Assembly: GCA_041488375.1 (NCBI GenBank)
Contig: JBGPPD010000164.1
Coordinates: forward strand, 1 to 6,887
Direction of reading: 5' to 3'
DNA length: 6,887 nucleotides
Source: JAABQT01 sp041488375
Lineage (GTDB): Bacteria > Pseudomonadota > Gammaproteobacteria > Burkholderiales > SG8-39
Below, piece after piece: positions 4,917-6,887 of this stretch (positions are counted from its first letter, which is position 1; every line of letters starts with the position of its first letter). The notes under the pieces were generated by a model. That model was not told the origin of the DNA, did not search any database, and worked only from the letters and a program-made list of their open reading frames with translations. A program made the translations under genes and the position numbers.

Positions 4917-6887
4917 ATGCAAAGCCTGTGGAATGACGCCGAGGCGGCGACTTTTTCCGGCCCGCTCGGCTTGCGCGTCTACACCTCGCGCCTGCTCGGC
5001 CGCGACAAGTCGCTGGTGCTGCATGGCGGCGGCAACACCTCGGTCAAGCTGCGCGAAAAGAACCTGTTCGGCGAGGAGGAGGAGATCCTGCATGTGAAAG
5101 GCAGCGGCTGGGACCTGGAGACGATCGAGGCGCCTGGGTTCGCTCCGGTGAAGCTGGACTACGTGCGGCGGCTGGCGTCGCTGCCGCGCCTGTCGGATCC
5201 GCAGATGGTCAGCGAGCTCGCCACGCACACCATGCGCGCCGGCGCGCCGGCGCCCTCCGTGGAAACCATCCTGCACGCCATCCTGCCGCACCAGTACGTC
5301 GACCATACGCATGCCGATGCGGTGCTCTCGGTTTCGAATTCGCCCGACGGCGAGCAGCGCATCCGCGACATCTACGGCGGCAAGGCGGTGGTGATTCCGT
5401 ACCTCATGGCGGGCTTCGACTTGGCGGCCTACTGCGCACGCGAGTTTCCGAAGCAGGCGACGAAGAGCACTGTCGGCATGATCCTGTTGTCGCATGGCGT
5501 GTTCTCGTTCGCCGCCGACGCGCGCGAGTCCTACGAACTGATGGTCGAGCTGGTGTCGATGGCCGAGAAGTACCTCGAAGCGAAGAAGGCCTGGAGCATC
5601 GGCCTGCCGCCGGCCGCGGCCCCGGCGTTCAAGCGCGAGGAGGCCGCGAAGCTGCGCTACGACGTCTCGCGCGCCGCTGGTTTCCCGATGCTGTGCCTGT
5701 GCAACGACTCGCCGCGCTTCCTGGGTTTCGCGCGGCATCCCGAGGTGGCGCGCATCTCCCAGAGCGGTCCGGCCACGCCGGACCACGTGATCCGCACCAA
5801 GCCGCTGCCCATGCTCGGACGCGACGTGGGCCGCTTTGGAGCCGCGTACCGCGAGTACTTCGACAGGAATGCCAGGCAGGCGAAGGAAGCCAAGACCATC
5901 CTCGATACCGCGCCGCGCATGGCGCTGGACCCGGAACTGGGCCTGGCTGCGTTCGGCCGCACCGCGAAGGACACCGGCATCGTCGAAGAGCTCTATGAGC
6001 ACACCATCGAGGTGATCCTGCGCGCCGAAGCGCTGGGCGGATGGCGCGCGCTGGCGGACAAGCACACCTTCGACATCGAATACTGGGACCTGGAGCAGGC
6101 GAAACTCAAGAAGGCCGGCAACCCGCCGGCATTCACCGGCGAGGTGGCGGTCGTTACCGGCGCCGCCTCCGGCATCGGCAAGGCCTGCGCCGAAGCACTC
6201 CTGAAGCGCGGCGCCGCGGTGGTGGGACTGGATCGCAACCCCGCGATCGCGGGCATCTTCAAGCGCCGGGACTACCTCGGTGTCGCCTGCGACCTCACCG
6301 ACCCCAAGGCGATTCAGGCCGCCATGGATGCCGCGGTCAAGCGCTTCGGCGGCGCCGACATGCTGGTCCTCAATGCCGGCATCTTCCCCGCCTCCCAGGC
6401 CGTCAAGGACATTGACGCCGCGATGTGGCGGAGCGCGATGGCGGTGAACGTCGAGGCGAACCTGCTGGTGATGCAGGCCTGCCACGCGTTGCTCAAGCTC
6501 GCGCCGCGCGGCGGCCGGGTGGTGGTCATCGGCTCGAAGAACGTGCCGGCGCCGGGCGTGGGCGCGGGCGCCTACTCGGCGTCGAAGGCGGCGTTGAATC
6601 AACTCGCGCGGGTCGCCGCGCTGGAATGGGCCAAGGACGGAATCCGCATCAACACCATCCATCCCAATGCCGTCTACGACACCGCGCTGTGGACCGACGA
6701 AGTGCTCGCCTCGCGGGCCAAGGCGTACAACCTGAGCGTCGAGCAATACAAGAAGAATAACCTGCTGAAAACCGAGGTGTCCTCGATGGACGTGGCCGAG
6801 ATGGCCGCCGAGATGTGCGGGGCGCTGTTCGCCAAGACCACCGCGGCGCAGGTGCCGGTGGACGGCGGCACGGAAAAACTGGTGTGA
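4917..6887 (+). CDS. Bifunctional class II aldolase / short-chain dehydrogenase
   Basis: A 656-residue two-domain cytoplasmic enzyme of the type annotated as rhamnulose-1-phosphate aldolase/alcohol dehydrogenase (RhaD-like; B. subtilis YuxG is a relative). The N-terminal class II aldolase part (about 10-225) has GGGNTSVK (37-44), Glu116 as likely catalytic acid/base, and His130, His132 and His193 as likely zinc ligands (HTH at 130-132, SHG at 192-194). A middle region (about 245-395) carries GPATPDHVIRTK (284-295), conserved in this fusion family. The C-terminal SDR domain (about 407-656) has the NAD(P)-binding TGAASGIG (414-421), Asp439 after the second strand (suggesting NAD over NADP), NAG (486-488), Asn511, Ser540, and Tyr553/Lys557 in YSASK. 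By family, it would cleave a ketose-1-phosphate to DHAP plus an aldehyde that the SDR domain then oxidises or reduces; substrate here is unknown. The ATG at 4917 gives the usual LWND start. No sugar kinase, isomerase or transporter gene is near. Confidence 0.93.
   Translation: MQSLWNDAEAATFSGPLGLRVYTSRLLGRDKSLVLHGGGNTSVKLREKNLFGEEEEILHVKGSGWDLETIEAPGFAPVKLDYVRRLASLPRLSDPQMVSELATHTMRAGAPAPSVETILHAILPHQYVDHTHADAVLSVSNSPDGEQRIRDIYGGKAVVIPYLMAGFDLAAYCAREFPKQATKSTVGMILLSHGVFSFAADARESYELMVELVSMAEKYLEAKKAWSIGLPPAAAPAFKREEAAKLRYDVSRAAGFPMLCLCNDSPRFLGFARHPEVARISQSGPATPDHVIRTKPLPMLGRDVGRFGAAYREYFDRNARQAKEAKTILDTAPRMALDPELGLAAFGRTAKDTGIVEELYEHTIEVILRAEALGGWRALADKHTFDIEYWDLEQAKLKKAGNPPAFTGEVAVVTGAASGIGKACAEALLKRGAAVVGLDRNPAIAGIFKRRDYLGVACDLTDPKAIQAAMDAAVKRFGGADMLVLNAGIFPASQAVKDIDAAMWRSAMAVNVEANLLVMQACHALLKLAPRGGRVVVIGSKNVPAPGVGAGAYSASKAALNQLARVAALEWAKDGIRINTIHPNAVYDTALWTDEVLASRAKAYNLSVEQYKKNNLLKTEVSSMDVAEMAAEMCGALFAKTTAAQVPVDGGTEKLV

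Noticed and set aside
4875..6746. 623-codon open frame on the minus strand opposite the aldolase/dehydrogenase gene
   Set aside because: It is Arg/Gly/His-rich with no recognisable domain and mirrors a clearly conserved gene; GC-rich codon bias often leaves such antisense frames open.

Overview
The window is a stretch of high-GC bacterial chromosome, dense with genes and with almost no intergenic space. The gene set and order (mltG-tmk-holB on the minus strand, then a divergent ygfZ, a DUF4936 gene and an NRDE-family gene) are typical of a betaproteobacterium. DUF4936 in particular is, to my knowledge, mainly a betaproteobacterial family. I cannot name the genus from sequence alone. No tRNA, rRNA, insertion sequence, CRISPR array, prophage or obvious horizontally acquired block is visible.

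Layout. (1) Positions 47-2639, minus strand: a tightly coupled operon read mltG, tmk, holB. It joins a cell-wall lytic transglycosylase, dTMP kinase and the delta' subunit of the DNA polymerase III clamp loader. Both junctions are 4-base start/stop overlaps (ATGA, then TTGA), and a weak terminator-like hairpin lies beyond holB. (2) Positions 2677-4501, plus strand: a second coupled operon of ygfZ (folate-binding Fe-S maintenance protein), an 85-residue DUF4936 protein that starts with GTG inside the ygfZ stop, and an NRDE/TANGO2-family protein that overlaps the DUF4936 gene by 10 bases. (3) Positions 4471-4893, minus strand: a GNAT acetyltransferase that converges on and overlaps the NRDE gene by 31 bases. 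(4) Positions 4917-6887, plus strand: a large two-domain enzyme, class II aldolase plus short-chain dehydrogenase, ending exactly at the window edge.

The mltG-tmk-holB block is core cell-cycle machinery: wall synthesis, dTTP supply and replication. The ygfZ block may be a small cofactor-maintenance cassette, because YgfZ acts on Fe-S proteins and TANGO2/NRDE relatives have been tied to haem handling; the role of DUF4936 is unknown. The aldolase/dehydrogenase looks like a sugar-phosphate catabolic enzyme, but it has no visible sugar operon around it.

The least ordinary signals are regulatory. A 23-base divergent gap (4894-4916) carries overlapping -10-like boxes on both strands, so close to the start codons that leaderless transcripts are implied. 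A sharply AT-rich patch of about 27% GC lies across the tmk/holB junction, where holB starts with TTG. I see no clear sign of a wholly new biological system here.
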